Positions 1-5,923 are shown, numbered from the stretch's first letter. The stretch is DNA of 6,373 bases from Rhodospirillales bacterium (GCA_024644185.1 JAHELM010000158.1:1-6373); one strand, 5' to 3'. Program-made: numbers and translations. The notes: a model not told the origin generated them from the sequence alone.

Positions 1-1
1 C

Positions 2-778
2 GCGGGCTATGCTAGGGGTCATGTGCCGGGCGCCGTGTTCACCGATTACGGCAAGGACACATGGCGCGTCGACACGGAAGCTAACGGACGGAAAGTAAAG
101 GGAGTTTTGCCGCCGGTGGCGGATGTGGCGGCGCTGTTCGGGCGGCTGGGCATCGGCAACGGCGACCATGTGGTGATCGTTCCGAACGGCACCGACGCGG
201 CGGAAATCGGTGGCGCCACAAGGGTTTACTGGACATTCAAGGTGATGGGCCACGACCAGGTGTCGATCCTGAACGGCGGCATGGCCGCCTGGCTGGCGGA
301 CTCGACGAACCCACTGGAAACAAAAGAGAATTCTCCGATTCCGACGAGCTATACCGGGCATTTCCGGCCGGAACTCCTGGCCACCGCCGACGACGTGCGC
401 GCCGCCCTGAAATCCGGCGGTGTTTCGCTGATCGATTCGCGTCCCTCCGACCAGTATCTGGGCATCAACAAGTCCGGCGCGGTTCTGGCTTTCGGAACGA
501 TTCCAGGGGCTTACAGCGTTCCGGCACTCTATTCGACGGTGAACGGCGGCGGCGTGCTGCGCGGGCCGGACGCGCTGCGCCGGCTCTACGCCATGACCGG
601 CGCGCCGACCGCCGGCCGCGCGATCACCTTCTGCAATACCGGCCACTGGGCCTCGCTCGGCTGGTTCATCCAGTCCGAACTGCTGGGAGACAGGGAAACC
701 GCCATGTACGACGGCTCGATGGCGGACTGGACCACCGATCCCGCGAACCCGGTGGAACGCAAGGTCGACCTCGACTGA
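2..778 (+). CDS. Rhodanese-type sulfurtransferase, two-domain, 5' end missing
   Basis: The protein belongs to the tandem-rhodanese sulfurtransferases, which move sulfane sulfur from a donor to a thiophilic acceptor through a cysteine persulfide. The reading frame is open to the window edge and already reads GHVPGAVFTDYG, a core motif of the first rhodanese domain, before any start. The gene therefore begins upstream, and the GTG at 23 lies inside the domain and is not the start. The first domain (to about position 310) has no cysteine at its loop, as is usual for the structural half. The second domain (about 380-750) carries the catalytic loop CNTGHWAS with Cys at 632-634, then a YDGSMADW-type end motif. 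The loop lacks the Arg/Lys of classic thiosulfate sulfurtransferase (CRKGVT) and differs from the mercaptopyruvate type (CG[ST]GVT), so the donor is not predictable. It lies 97 bp upstream of the comD-like gene on the same strand; co-function with the sulfonate genes is inference. Confidence 0.88.
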   Translation, partial: AGYARGHVPGAVFTDYGKDTWRVDTEANGRKVKGVLPPVADVAALFGRLGIGNGDHVVIVPNGTDAAEIGGATRVYWTFKVMGHDQVSILNGGMAAWLADSTNPLETKENSPIPTSYTGHFRPELLATADDVRAALKSGGVSLIDSRPSDQYLGINKSGAVLAFGTIPGAYSVPALYSTVNGGGVLRGPDALRRLYAMTGAPTAGRAITFCNTGHWASLGWFIQSELLGDRETAMYDGSMADWTTDPANPVERKVDLD

Positions 779-787
779 CGCCGGACT

Positions 788-805
788 CCGGACCCCGCGG
801 GCCGG
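788..805 (+). terminator. Possible stem-loop after the sulfurtransferase gene
   Basis: Nine bases after the stop codon, CCGG (788-791) and CCC (793-795) can pair with GGG (799-801) and CCGG (802-805). This gives a 7-bp GC stem with one bulged A and a 3-nt loop. No T-run follows, so it is not a canonical intrinsic terminator, and such stems arise easily in DNA this GC-rich. Confidence 0.22.
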
Positions 806-875
806 GCATGGAATAGGACTCTCGCCGCGGCCGCGACTCGGGTACCATCCTGCCGGCAAGCACGGGCGGGGACGC

Positions 876-1412
876 ATGGCGACGACACGGCAGGACGCAA
901 CCGGAACCACATCCTGGCAGGATGGCGTCTACGAAGCCCTGCGCGCGGGCGGCGTGGACCTCTTCGCCTACGTGCCCGACGCCGGGCACGCCCGCGCCAT
1001 CCGCCGCGCCCATGCCGATCCCGATGTAGAGGCCGTCGTGCTGACCACCGAGGAAGAGGGCGTGGCGCTGGCCTGCGGCGCCTGGGCCGGCGGGCGGCGG
1101 GCGGCGTTGCTGATGCAATCCAGCGGCGTCGGCAATTGCATCAACATGCTGGGCCTGGTGCAGAGCGGCCGCTTTCCCTTCCTGACCCTGGTGACCATGC
1201 GCGGCGAGTGGGAGGAGTTCAATCCCTGGCAGGAGCCGATGGGACGCGCCACCCCCGCCGTGCTGGAGGCGATGGGTGTCACAGTGCTGCGTGCCACCAC
1301 GCCGGACGAGGCGGTCGACCTGGCGCGCCGGGCGACAGCGATGGCATTCGAGGACGGAACACCGGTGGCGGTGCTGCTGTCGCAGCAATTGATCGGCCGG
1401 AAGGTCTGGTGA
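876..1412 (+). CDS. comD: Sulfopyruvate decarboxylase-like alpha subunit (TPP pyrimidine-binding domain)
   Basis: This 178-residue protein is a stand-alone N-terminal (Pyr) domain of a thiamine-diphosphate decarboxylase. In ComDE it pairs with a separate beta subunit to convert sulfopyruvate to sulfoacetaldehyde and CO2. Residues 57-72 contain TEEEGVALACGAWAGG, the place of the glutamate that activates the cofactor; by comparison with phosphonopyruvate decarboxylase the likely residue is E59. Residues 80-90 (MQSSGVGNCIN) match the QSSGxGN signature of ComD-type proteins, and RGEWEEFNPWQEPMG follows at 109-123. Length agrees with ComD (about 170 residues). The ATG at 876 has a G-rich ribosome site close upstream (864-872). 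The stop is one base before the exporter ATG, so the two are probably translationally coupled. The matching beta subunit is two genes downstream. Phosphonopyruvate decarboxylase or another 2-oxo-acid decarboxylase is possible; the exact substrate cannot be read from sequence. Confidence 0.8.
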   Translation: MATTRQDATGTTSWQDGVYEALRAGGVDLFAYVPDAGHARAIRRAHADPDVEAVVLTTEEEGVALACGAWAGGRRAALLMQSSGVGNCINMLGLVQSGRFPFLTLVTMRGEWEEFNPWQEPMGRATPAVLEAMGVTVLRATTPDEAVDLARRATAMAFEDGTPVAVLLSQQLIGRKVW

Positions 1413-1413
1413 G

Positions 1414-2145
1414 ATGACGGCGGCCCTGGTCGTTCTCGTCGGCGCGCTGCTGGCGGGTTTCGTCAGTGGCCTGGCCGGGTTCGGCACCGGCCTCGTGGCG
1501 CTGGGACTCTGGCTGCACGTCGTCGATCCGATCCTGGCCGCGCCGCTGGTGGCGATCTGCTCGGTCATCGCGCAGCTTCTGTCGCTGCTGTCCATACGCC
1601 CCGCCTTCAGGCTCGCGCGGCTGTGGCCGTTTCTCGTCGGCGGTATTCTGGGCGTACCTGTCGGCGTTCTGGCGCTGGGCCATATCGATGGCGACAGCTT
1701 CCGCCTCGCCCTGGGCGCATTCCTGATTGTCTATTGCGCGGCGATGCTCGCCTCCGGCCGCCTGCCGGTTTTCGACCGGGGCGGCAAACCCGCGGACGGC
1801 GCGATCGGCCTGGCGGGCGGTATTCTGGGCGGGGCCACCGGTCTTTCGGGAGCCCTGCCAACGGTATGGTGCGGATTGAAGGGCTGGGGAAAGGCGGAAC
1901 AACGCGCCGTGTACCAACCCTTCAATCTTGCCATTCTGGGCCTGGCATTGGCCGTCCAGGCGCAGCAGGGTTTCATCACCGCCGAAGTCGGACGTTTGGC
2001 CCTGATCGGCCTGCCGGGCACGGTCCTCGGCGTCTGGATGGGCACCAGGGCCTTCGCCCGCGTCGACGACCGCCAGTTCCGGCGGATCGTGCTATGGCTC
2101 CTGCTGGCCTCGGGCGTCGTTCTGACGGGCAAGACCCTGGCATGA
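1414..2145 (+). CDS. TauE/SafE (TSUP) family membrane exporter
   Basis: This is a 243-residue, highly hydrophobic inner-membrane protein of the TSUP family, members of which are implicated in export of sulfite, sulfoacetate and related anions. The family's internal repeat is visible: GFVSGLAGFGTGLVALG near residues 15-31 and GLAGGILGGATGLSGALPTVW near residues 132-152, each opening a bundle of membrane helices. About seven or eight segments are likely. A Shine-Dalgarno-like GGAAGG (1399-1404) inside the end of comD sits 9 bases before the ATG, and only one base separates it from the comD stop. The stop overlaps an ATG (ATGA, 2142-2145) that opens a 15-codon mini-frame leading to comE. Lying between two halves of one decarboxylase, it plausibly exports the sulfite released after sulfoacetaldehyde cleavage, but substrate and direction are inferred from family and context. 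Confidence 0.87.
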   Translation: MTAALVVLVGALLAGFVSGLAGFGTGLVALGLWLHVVDPILAAPLVAICSVIAQLLSLLSIRPAFRLARLWPFLVGGILGVPVGVLALGHIDGDSFRLALGAFLIVYCAAMLASGRLPVFDRGGKPADGAIGLAGGILGGATGLSGALPTVWCGLKGWGKAEQRAVYQPFNLAILGLALAVQAQQGFITAEVGRLALIGLPGTVLGVWMGTRAFARVDDRQFRRIVLWLLLASGVVLTGKTLA

Positions 2146-2189
2146 GGCCGTCGCGCTCACGGCAATCAAACGGACGGGAGGTCTGGTGA
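2142..2189 (+). other. 15-codon mini-frame with a duplicated comD tail, linking exporter gene to comE
   Basis: An ATG at 2142 overlaps the exporter stop (ATGA) and opens a 15-codon frame whose TGA (2187-2189) is one base before the comE ATG. Its last ten residues, SRQSNGREVW, resemble the last ten of ComD, SQQLIGRKVW. Over stop-ended codons 2157-2189 versus 1380-1412, 26 of 33 bases agree in register. The segment also carries the comE ribosome site GGGAGGT (2176-2182). It could be a remnant of the original comD 3' end, a coupling device, or both. There is no evidence that the peptide has a function of its own. Confidence 0.45.
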
Positions 2190-2190
2190 C

Positions 2191-2784
2191 ATGGTGCAAA
2201 ATCAGAACATGCATTCGAACGGGCTGGACCGCCGCGATGTCGTGCGAGCCCTGATGTCGGATCGCGGCGGGCTTCTGGCGGTCACGGGACTCGGCTCGCC
2301 GACCTGGGACGTGGCGGCGGCCGGAGACGACGACCGGAACTTCTATCTGTGGGGCGCCATGGGCGGCGCCGCGATGATGGGACTGGGTCTGGCGCTGGCC
2401 CAGCCGGACCGGTCGGTCTGCGTAATTACCGGCGATGGCGAGATGTTGATGGGAATCGGCGCCCTGGCGACCATCGGGGCGCGGCGCCCGGTAAACCTGT
2501 CCGTCGTCGTGCTGGACAACGGCCATTACGGCGAAACCGGCATGCAGCGCAGCCATACCGGCCTCGGTACCGACCTCTGCGCGGTCGCCCGCGCCTGCGG
2601 CCTGGACTGGGTCACGGAGGCAACCGACATGGTGGGGGTCGAGACCGTCCGCCGCCGGCTGCACGGGCGCGAGGGGTGCGGCTTCGCCCGCATCGCCATC
2701 GCCACCGGCGAATACGAACGCATCCTGCCCGAACGAGACGGCGCCGCCATCAAGACCCGCTTCAGGACCGCGCTGGGGCTGTAG
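2191..2784 (+). CDS. comE: Sulfopyruvate decarboxylase-like beta subunit (TPP diphosphate-binding domain)
   Basis: This 197-residue protein is a stand-alone C-terminal (PP) domain of a thiamine-diphosphate enzyme and the expected partner of the ComD-like subunit; the active site forms between the two chains. The cofactor/Mg-binding signature is clear: GDGE at residues 81-84, then LDNGHYGETG at 108-117, with D82 and N110 as the expected metal ligands. Upstream lie TGLGSPTWD (32-40) and LWGAMGGAAMMGLGLALA (53-70), as in ComE/phosphonopyruvate decarboxylases. The ATG at 2191 is supported by GGGAGGT eight bases upstream; Met7 is a weaker alternative. The gene is separated from comD by the exporter gene, whereas subunit genes of such enzymes usually adjoin. 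The stop is only 3 bp from the stop of the convergent PPOX gene. Family assignment is firm; sulfopyruvate as substrate is probable, with phosphonopyruvate as the alternative. Confidence 0.8.
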   Translation: MVQNQNMHSNGLDRRDVVRALMSDRGGLLAVTGLGSPTWDVAAAGDDDRNFYLWGAMGGAAMMGLGLALAQPDRSVCVITGDGEMLMGIGALATIGARRPVNLSVVVLDNGHYGETGMQRSHTGLGTDLCAVARACGLDWVTEATDMVGVETVRRRLHGREGCGFARIAIATGEYERILPERDGAAIKTRFRTALGL

Positions 2785-2796
2785 GCTTCAGCGCGG
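2768..2796 (+). terminator. Stem-loop over the converging stop codons of comE and the PPOX gene
   Basis: Bases 2768-2779 (CCGCGCTGGGGC) pair with 2785-2796 (GCTTCAGCGCGG) as a 12-bp stem around a 5-nt loop, TGTAG. Two of the pairs are G·U in the + strand transcript; in the - strand transcript those two become mismatches. The comE TAG is in the loop and the PPOX stop is in the right arm. No T-run follows, so it would be a non-canonical terminator or a 3'-end stabilising hairpin, most stable for the comE message. Confidence 0.45.
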
Positions 2797-3444
2797 CAGG
2801 CGGTAATTGCGCAGATAGTCGGGCAGCGGAATCTCCCGGGTCATGTCTGGCGCCGGTTCGGGTGTGCCGAAGACGCGGCGCACCGGCAGCACCCCGGCCC
2901 AGACGGGCGCGTCGATGTCGCCGGGGTCGTCCTCAGGCGGGCCCTCGGCAATCTTGGCGGATACTTCCTTCAGATCGAATTCCAGCACCGTCGTCGCCTT
3001 GAGTTCCTGCACCGTGGGCGCCCGCATTTCTTCCCAGCGGCCCGGGGTGATCTTGTCCTGGAAGGCCTTCAGCGCCTTCATTTTTTCCCGGTCGCCCGTG
3101 AGCGCGCGCGCCGCGCCGTAGATCACCACCGATCGATAATTCACCGAGTGATTGAAGCCGGACCGCGCAAGCACCAGACCGTCGAGCAAGGTCACCGCGA
3201 TGCAGGCCGGTGCGCCGCCGGAAAGTGCCCGCATCGCCCGGCTGGCGGAAGATCCGTGCAGATACAGGCGGTCGCCGGCCCGCCAATGCGCCGTCGCGAT
3301 CATGGCCGGGGCGCCGTCATGCTGGAACGCGACATGGCATACCAGGGCCTCGTCGAGAATGGCATGCACCACGCCACGGTCGAAACTGCCCTTCTCATGA
3401 AAGCGTCGCAGCCGCGTTCGCGCGGTAACCGGATATTCGTTCAT
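2788..3444 (-). CDS. Pyridoxamine 5'-phosphate oxidase (PPOX) family FMN-binding protein
   Basis: This 218-residue protein has the split-barrel flavin-binding fold of the PPOX superfamily, close in pattern to the Pyridox_ox_2/NimA-like branch. It is not a canonical PdxH. The N-terminal half shows the typical run ILDEALVCHVAFQHDGAPAM (residues 29-48), then RLYLHGSSASRAMRAL with the Ser/Arg region expected to contact the FMN phosphate, then ACIAVTLLDGLVLARSGFNHSVNYRSVVIYG. The C-terminal 60 residues are Pro-rich and more variable. Members are FMN- or F420-type reductases or oxidases of mostly unknown substrate; a role in vitamin B6 metabolism cannot be assumed. The ATG at 3444 has a weak AGGA-type site about 8 bases upstream. 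It is convergent with comE (3 bp between stops) and divergent from the TerC gene, so it is likely a single-gene unit unrelated to the sulfur genes. Confidence 0.85.
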   Translation of the reverse strand: MNEYPVTARTRLRRFHEKGSFDRGVVHAILDEALVCHVAFQHDGAPAMIATAHWRAGDRLYLHGSSASRAMRALSGGAPACIAVTLLDGLVLARSGFNHSVNYRSVVIYGAARALTGDREKMKALKAFQDKITPGRWEEMRAPTVQELKATTVLEFDLKEVSAKIAEGPPEDDPGDIDAPVWAGVLPVRRVFGTPEPAPDMTREIPLPDYLRNYRLPR

Positions 3445-3567
3445 ACGCCCATCCTGCCCGGCAGCGACACCAGGCGCAAGATAGCGGAACGGTCCTCTTC
3501 CGCATGGGCGGCCGGCGCTCTATATGTCGTGCCGGACTGTCGCCTTGCCGTCGTTGCGGAGATTGCC
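3445..3567. promoter_or_regulatory. Divergent intergenic region between the PPOX and TerC genes
   Basis: These 123 bp separate two diverging starts and must hold both promoters if each gene is transcribed on its own. The only A/T-rich spot is CTCTATATG (3518-3526), giving a TATATG -10-like hexamer at 3521-3526 for the TerC direction, without a convincing -35 box. No -10/-35 pair was found for the PPOX direction. No yybP-ykoY-like manganese riboswitch pattern was recognised upstream of the TerC gene. Confidence 0.3.
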
Positions 3568-4209
3568 TTGCTGGAATCCCTGATGCCCGAACTGGTCGCG
3601 CTTGGATCGGTGATTGCGATCGATGTCGTCCTGGCAGGCGACAATGCGCTTGCCGTCGGCATGGCGGCGTCCAATGTCGCCGTCGAACAGCGGCGCCGGG
3701 TCATCGTGCTTGGTATCGGCGCGGCAATCGTCCTGCGTATCGCCTTTGCGCTGGCCGCGGTGGAATTGATGCAGATCCTGGGCCTGCTGCTGATCGGCGG
3801 GCTGCTGCTGCTCTGGGTAGCCTGGAAATTGTGGGGCGAGAGCCGCGAATTTTCCCGGCGCCAGATCGAGGATATGGCCGCGCAGGAATGCGAGGGCGCG
3901 CGGGTGGACAGCGCCGTTCCCAGGAAGTCCCTGCTGACCGCCTTCTGGCAGATAGCGGCCGCCGATGTCTCGATGTCCATCGACAATGTTCTGGGGGTGG
4001 CCGGGGCCGCCCGCGAACATCCCGTGGTGATGGCCGCTGGACTGGTCCTTTCGGTCGCCCTGATGGGAATTTGCGCCTCGTTCTTCGCCCGGTTGTTCGT
4101 CCGCTATCCGTGGCTCGGCCAGGTCGGCGTGGCGATCATCGCCTTCGTCGCCCTCAGCATGGTCTACGAGGGCGGTGGCGAAGTGGCTGTGGCGCTCGCC
4201 CGTCTCTGA
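3568..4209 (+). CDS. TerC/Alx (YjbE-type) family integral membrane protein
   Basis: This protein of about 213 residues is a multi-helix membrane protein of the TerC family, whose members (Alx, YjbE/TerC) are linked to Mn2+ export or metal handling at the membrane. Both family signatures are present: VIAIDVVLAGDNALAVGMAA (residues 15-34) and AADVSMSIDNVLGVAGAA (131-148). The acidic residues D19, D25, D133 and D139 lie in membrane segments, where a cation would bind. A hydrophilic loop with charged residues (about 90-115) divides the two halves. The start was set at TTG 3568 because GGAG at 3558-3561 is 6 bases upstream and the resulting N-terminus, MLESLMPELVAL, resembles family members; ATG 3583 is the alternative (208 residues). 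The frame is open far upstream (to 3148), but that part is antisense to the PPOX gene and unlike TerC. The 3' end faces the - strand genes. The transported metal is not predictable. Confidence 0.85.
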   Translation: MLESLMPELVALGSVIAIDVVLAGDNALAVGMAASNVAVEQRRRVIVLGIGAAIVLRIAFALAAVELMQILGLLLIGGLLLLWVAWKLWGESREFSRRQIEDMAAQECEGARVDSAVPRKSLLTAFWQIAAADVSMSIDNVLGVAGAAREHPVVMAAGLVLSVALMGICASFFARLFVRYPWLGQVGVAIIAFVALSMVYEGGGEVAVALARL

Positions 4210-4214
4210 CGAAA

Positions 4215-4387
4215 CCCTGCCGGGCCAGCGCCGGCACGATCAGAAGCAGCACGATCTGGATCACGATGCCCTCGACGCTGTCGGCCACGCCGATATCGAC
4301 CAGCCAGTCAGGGGTCGCGAAATCGCTGCAGGGAATCCACGGCATTTCCTGAAATCCCATCATCGACTGGCCGGCGAACAGGCGAAC
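4215..4387 (-). pseudogene. Probable C-terminal remnant of an FTR1-type iron permease
   Basis: The 178 bp between the TerC and GNAT genes are coding-like on the - strand. From just after the GNAT stop an open frame reads VRLFAGQSMMGFQEMPWIP, then DWLVDIGVADSVEGIVIQ and LLLIVPALARQ, with mostly G/C third positions. The pattern of a Gly-Gln helix ending in QE plus Ile-Pro, then a short loop, an IGV...EG motif and a Gln-containing hydrophobic helix, recalls the last two helices of FTR1/EfeU-like iron permeases as I remember them. The frame continues antisense into the TerC end (stop at 4154-4156) with poor codons, so the meaningful part ends near 4215. There is no room for the rest of a permease: the GNAT gene occupies the position of its N-terminal part. 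An ATG at 4363 (no clear ribosome site) could make a 69-residue product. A small real membrane protein is the alternative; the family assignment is tentative. Confidence 0.35.
4218..4236 (+). terminator. Possible stem-loop after the TerC gene
   Basis: TGCCGG (4218-4223) and CCGGCA (4231-4236) form a perfect 6-bp stem with a 7-nt loop, 8 bases after the TerC stop. No T-run follows. It also lies inside the coding-like - strand remnant, so the symmetry may be incidental. Confidence 0.22.
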
Positions 4388-4879
4388 TCAGAGGATCTTG
4401 ACGCGGAATTCCTCGTCGAAATACTTGCCGCCGATCTTCAGCGCCCGCGGTTCCACCCCATAGGACTCGAAACCCATCTTTTCATAAAACCGGCGGGCTC
4501 GCGTATTGTCGGCGATCACCGAGATCAGAACCTGTTCCACATGCTGGCGGGCGTGATCCAGCGCCGCCTCGACCATCGCCGCGGCCAGACCGGTACCCCG
4601 CGCGGCGGGCTGGACATACATGCCCCACAGCACGCCCTTATGCGCGATCTTCGGATTGCGCAACGGCGTGAATCCCAGGAAACCCTGCAATTGGCCGCCG
4701 GCGAAACCGCCGAACAGCGCATACATCTGCAAGCGCACGGCATAGGCCTCGAGGGGAAGGTCGACCGCGGATTCATAGGTTGCCTGGAACGCCTCGGGAT
4801 AGTCCTCCAGCGCCTCCAGCCGGATGTCCCGGAAGATTTTCGCGTCCTGTTCCGTCAAACGCCTGACTTTGTGCTGCAT
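4388..4879 (-). CDS. GNAT family N-acetyltransferase
   Basis: This 163-residue protein is a single GNAT domain that would transfer an acetyl group from acetyl-CoA to an amine of an unknown substrate. The CoA pyrophosphate loop is Q90-P-A-A-R-G-T-G-L98, matching the Q/RxxGxG/A rule, directly after strand 4 (VLWGMYV, 83-89) and before helix 3 (AAAMVEAALDHA). The C-terminal motif N125-TRARRFYEKMGF137 is the standard GNAT helix with the Tyr that often acts as general acid. The N-terminus (VRRLTEQDAKIFRDIRLEAL) is the usual beta1-alpha1 substrate region. Length is typical. ATG 4879 is preceded by a G-rich stretch (revcomp GGGGGCGG) a few bases upstream. It is read in the same direction as the ABC ATPases, 63 bp after them, so it may be the last gene of that transcript, but nothing ties its substrate to the transporter. 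Confidence 0.88.
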   Translation of the reverse strand: MQHKVRRLTEQDAKIFRDIRLEALEDYPEAFQATYESAVDLPLEAYAVRLQMYALFGGFAGGQLQGFLGFTPLRNPKIAHKGVLWGMYVQPAARGTGLAAAMVEAALDHARQHVEQVLISVIADNTRARRFYEKMGFESYGVEPRALKIGGKYFDEEFRVKIL

Positions 4880-4901
4880 GATCCGCCCCCAGCGCCGATG
4901 G

Positions 4902-4920
4902 TTTCCTTGCCTGGAGGAAA
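4902..4920 (-). repeat. Small inverted repeat between the ABC ATPase and GNAT genes
   Basis: TTTCCT (4902-4907) and AGGAAA (4915-4920) make a perfect 6-bp inverted repeat with a 7-nt spacer in the 63-bp gap. No T-run follows on either strand. It might be a weak terminator of the ABC operon or a protein-binding site upstream of the GNAT gene; chance is also possible. Confidence 0.2.
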
Positions 4921-4942
4921 TCCTAACACAGCACGCCGGGCG

Positions 4943-5923
4943 CTACCGCCAGAAATGGCAGGCCACCTGGCGGCCGGCGCCGGCATCCTCGATCGGCGGA
5001 GCAACCTCGGCGCAGCGCGCCTCGGCCCGTGGGCAGCGCGTCCGGAAGACACAGCCCGACGGCGGCCGCAACGGCGACGGAAGATCGCCCTGCAGGACGA
5101 TCCGTTCGCGCGCGCGCTCGGCATCGGGATCGGGCAGCGGCACCGCCGAAATCAGGGCCTTGGTATAGGGGTGCAGCGGCTCCCGGTACAGCGAATCGCG
5201 ATCTGCGATTTCCATCACGCGTCCCAGATACAGCACCAGAAGGCGGTGGCTGACATGGCGGACCACCGCCAGATTGTGGCTGATGAAAATCAGCGCCACG
5301 CCGAATTCGCGCTGCAATTCCATCAGCAGATTGATGATCTGCCCCTGGATCGATACGTCGAGGGCCGAGACCGGCTCGTCACAGACGATCAGCTTCGGCC
5401 GCAGGATCATTGCCCGGGCGACGCCAATGCGCTGGCACTGCCCGCCGGAAAACTCATGCGGATAGCGGTTGATCATCTGCGGCGACAGGCCGACCTTGGC
5501 CAGCATTTCGCGCACCCGGTCCCGCCGCGCCTCACGCCCCAACTCGGGGTGGAAGGTGCGCAGGGGTTCGGCAATGATGTCGCCGATCGTCATCCGCGGG
5601 TCGAGGCTGGCCAGCGGATCCTGAAAGACGATCTGCATCTCGCGCCGGCGCGGCCGCATGGCCGAGGGCCCAAGCCCGGCGATCTCGTCGCCCATCCAGA
5701 CAACGCTGCCCTGGCTGGGCGGGATGAGCTGCATCACGGCGCGGCCTAGGGTCGACTTGCCGCAGCCGGATTCGCCGACCACGCCCAGCGTCTCGCCCGC
5801 CGCCAGGTCGAAGGACACGCCATCGACCGCCTTCAGCACGACCTTGCGGCCCAGAATCCCGCCGCGCACCCGCATTGCGAAATGGACGCGCAAATCGCGG
5901 ACGGAAAGAATCGGCGCACTCAT
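4943..5923 (-). CDS. Peptide/nickel-type ABC importer ATP-binding protein, OppF/DppF class
   Basis: This 326-residue protein is a complete cytoplasmic ATPase of an oligopeptide/dipeptide/nickel-class (PepT) importer. Visible motifs are Walker A GESGCGKST (50-58), Q-loop Q101 in VFQDP, the signature FSGGQCQRIGVARA (158-171, with the Cys usual for OppF/DppF), Walker B LIVCDEPVSALD (178-189) and switch H216 (ISHNLAVV). The C-terminal oligo_HPY region starts with REPLHPYTKALISAVPLPDP (247-266) and holds Cys 291, 297, 304 and 322; in some Opp/Dpp ATPases such cysteines bind an iron-sulfur cluster. The N-terminal extension (RVRGGILGRKVVLKAVDGV) is also OppF-like. ATG 5923 overlaps the stop of the preceding ATPase (ATGA) and has GGGAG (revcomp of 5932-5936) upstream, which indicates translational coupling. 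The two ATPases should form a heterodimer. Substrate (peptide, nickel, other) cannot be decided here because permease and binding-protein genes are outside the window. Confidence 0.93.
   Translation of the reverse strand: MSAPILSVRDLRVHFAMRVRGGILGRKVVLKAVDGVSFDLAAGETLGVVGESGCGKSTLGRAVMQLIPPSQGSVVWMGDEIAGLGPSAMRPRRREMQIVFQDPLASLDPRMTIGDIIAEPLRTFHPELGREARRDRVREMLAKVGLSPQMINRYPHEFSGGQCQRIGVARAMILRPKLIVCDEPVSALDVSIQGQIINLLMELQREFGVALIFISHNLAVVRHVSHRLLVLYLGRVMEIADRDSLYREPLHPYTKALISAVPLPDPDAERARERIVLQGDLPSPLRPPSGCVFRTRCPRAEARCAEVAPPIEDAGAGRQVACHFWR

Noticed and set aside
826..835. Palindrome CGCGGCCGCG upstream of comD
   Set aside because: A short all-GC palindrome in very GC-rich DNA; too easily formed by chance to call an operator.
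843..848. TACCAT as a -10 box for comD
   Set aside because: Only four of six consensus bases and no matching -35 hexamer about 17 bp upstream; a promoter for comD cannot be placed with confidence.
666..1595. A 309-codon - strand open frame across the sulfurtransferase end, comD and exporter start
   Set aside because: Low-complexity Arg/Pro/Ala/His-rich translation with no domain, opposite genes with clear motifs.
1623..2189. A 188-codon + strand frame overlapping the exporter gene
   Set aside because: An Arg/Gly-rich shadow of the exporter; only its last codons are of interest because they contain the comD-like tail, which is reported separately.
3148..3567. Upstream extension of the TerC frame to an ATG at 3148
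   Set aside because: This part is antisense to the PPOX gene, unlike any TerC N-terminus, and a plausible start with a ribosome site lies at 3568.
4175..5749. A 524-codon open frame on the + strand antisense to the GNAT and OppF-like genes
   Set aside because: The antisense genes have full family motifs; the + frame gives a His/Arg/Gln-rich product with no recognisable domain, a usual by-product of high GC third-position bias.
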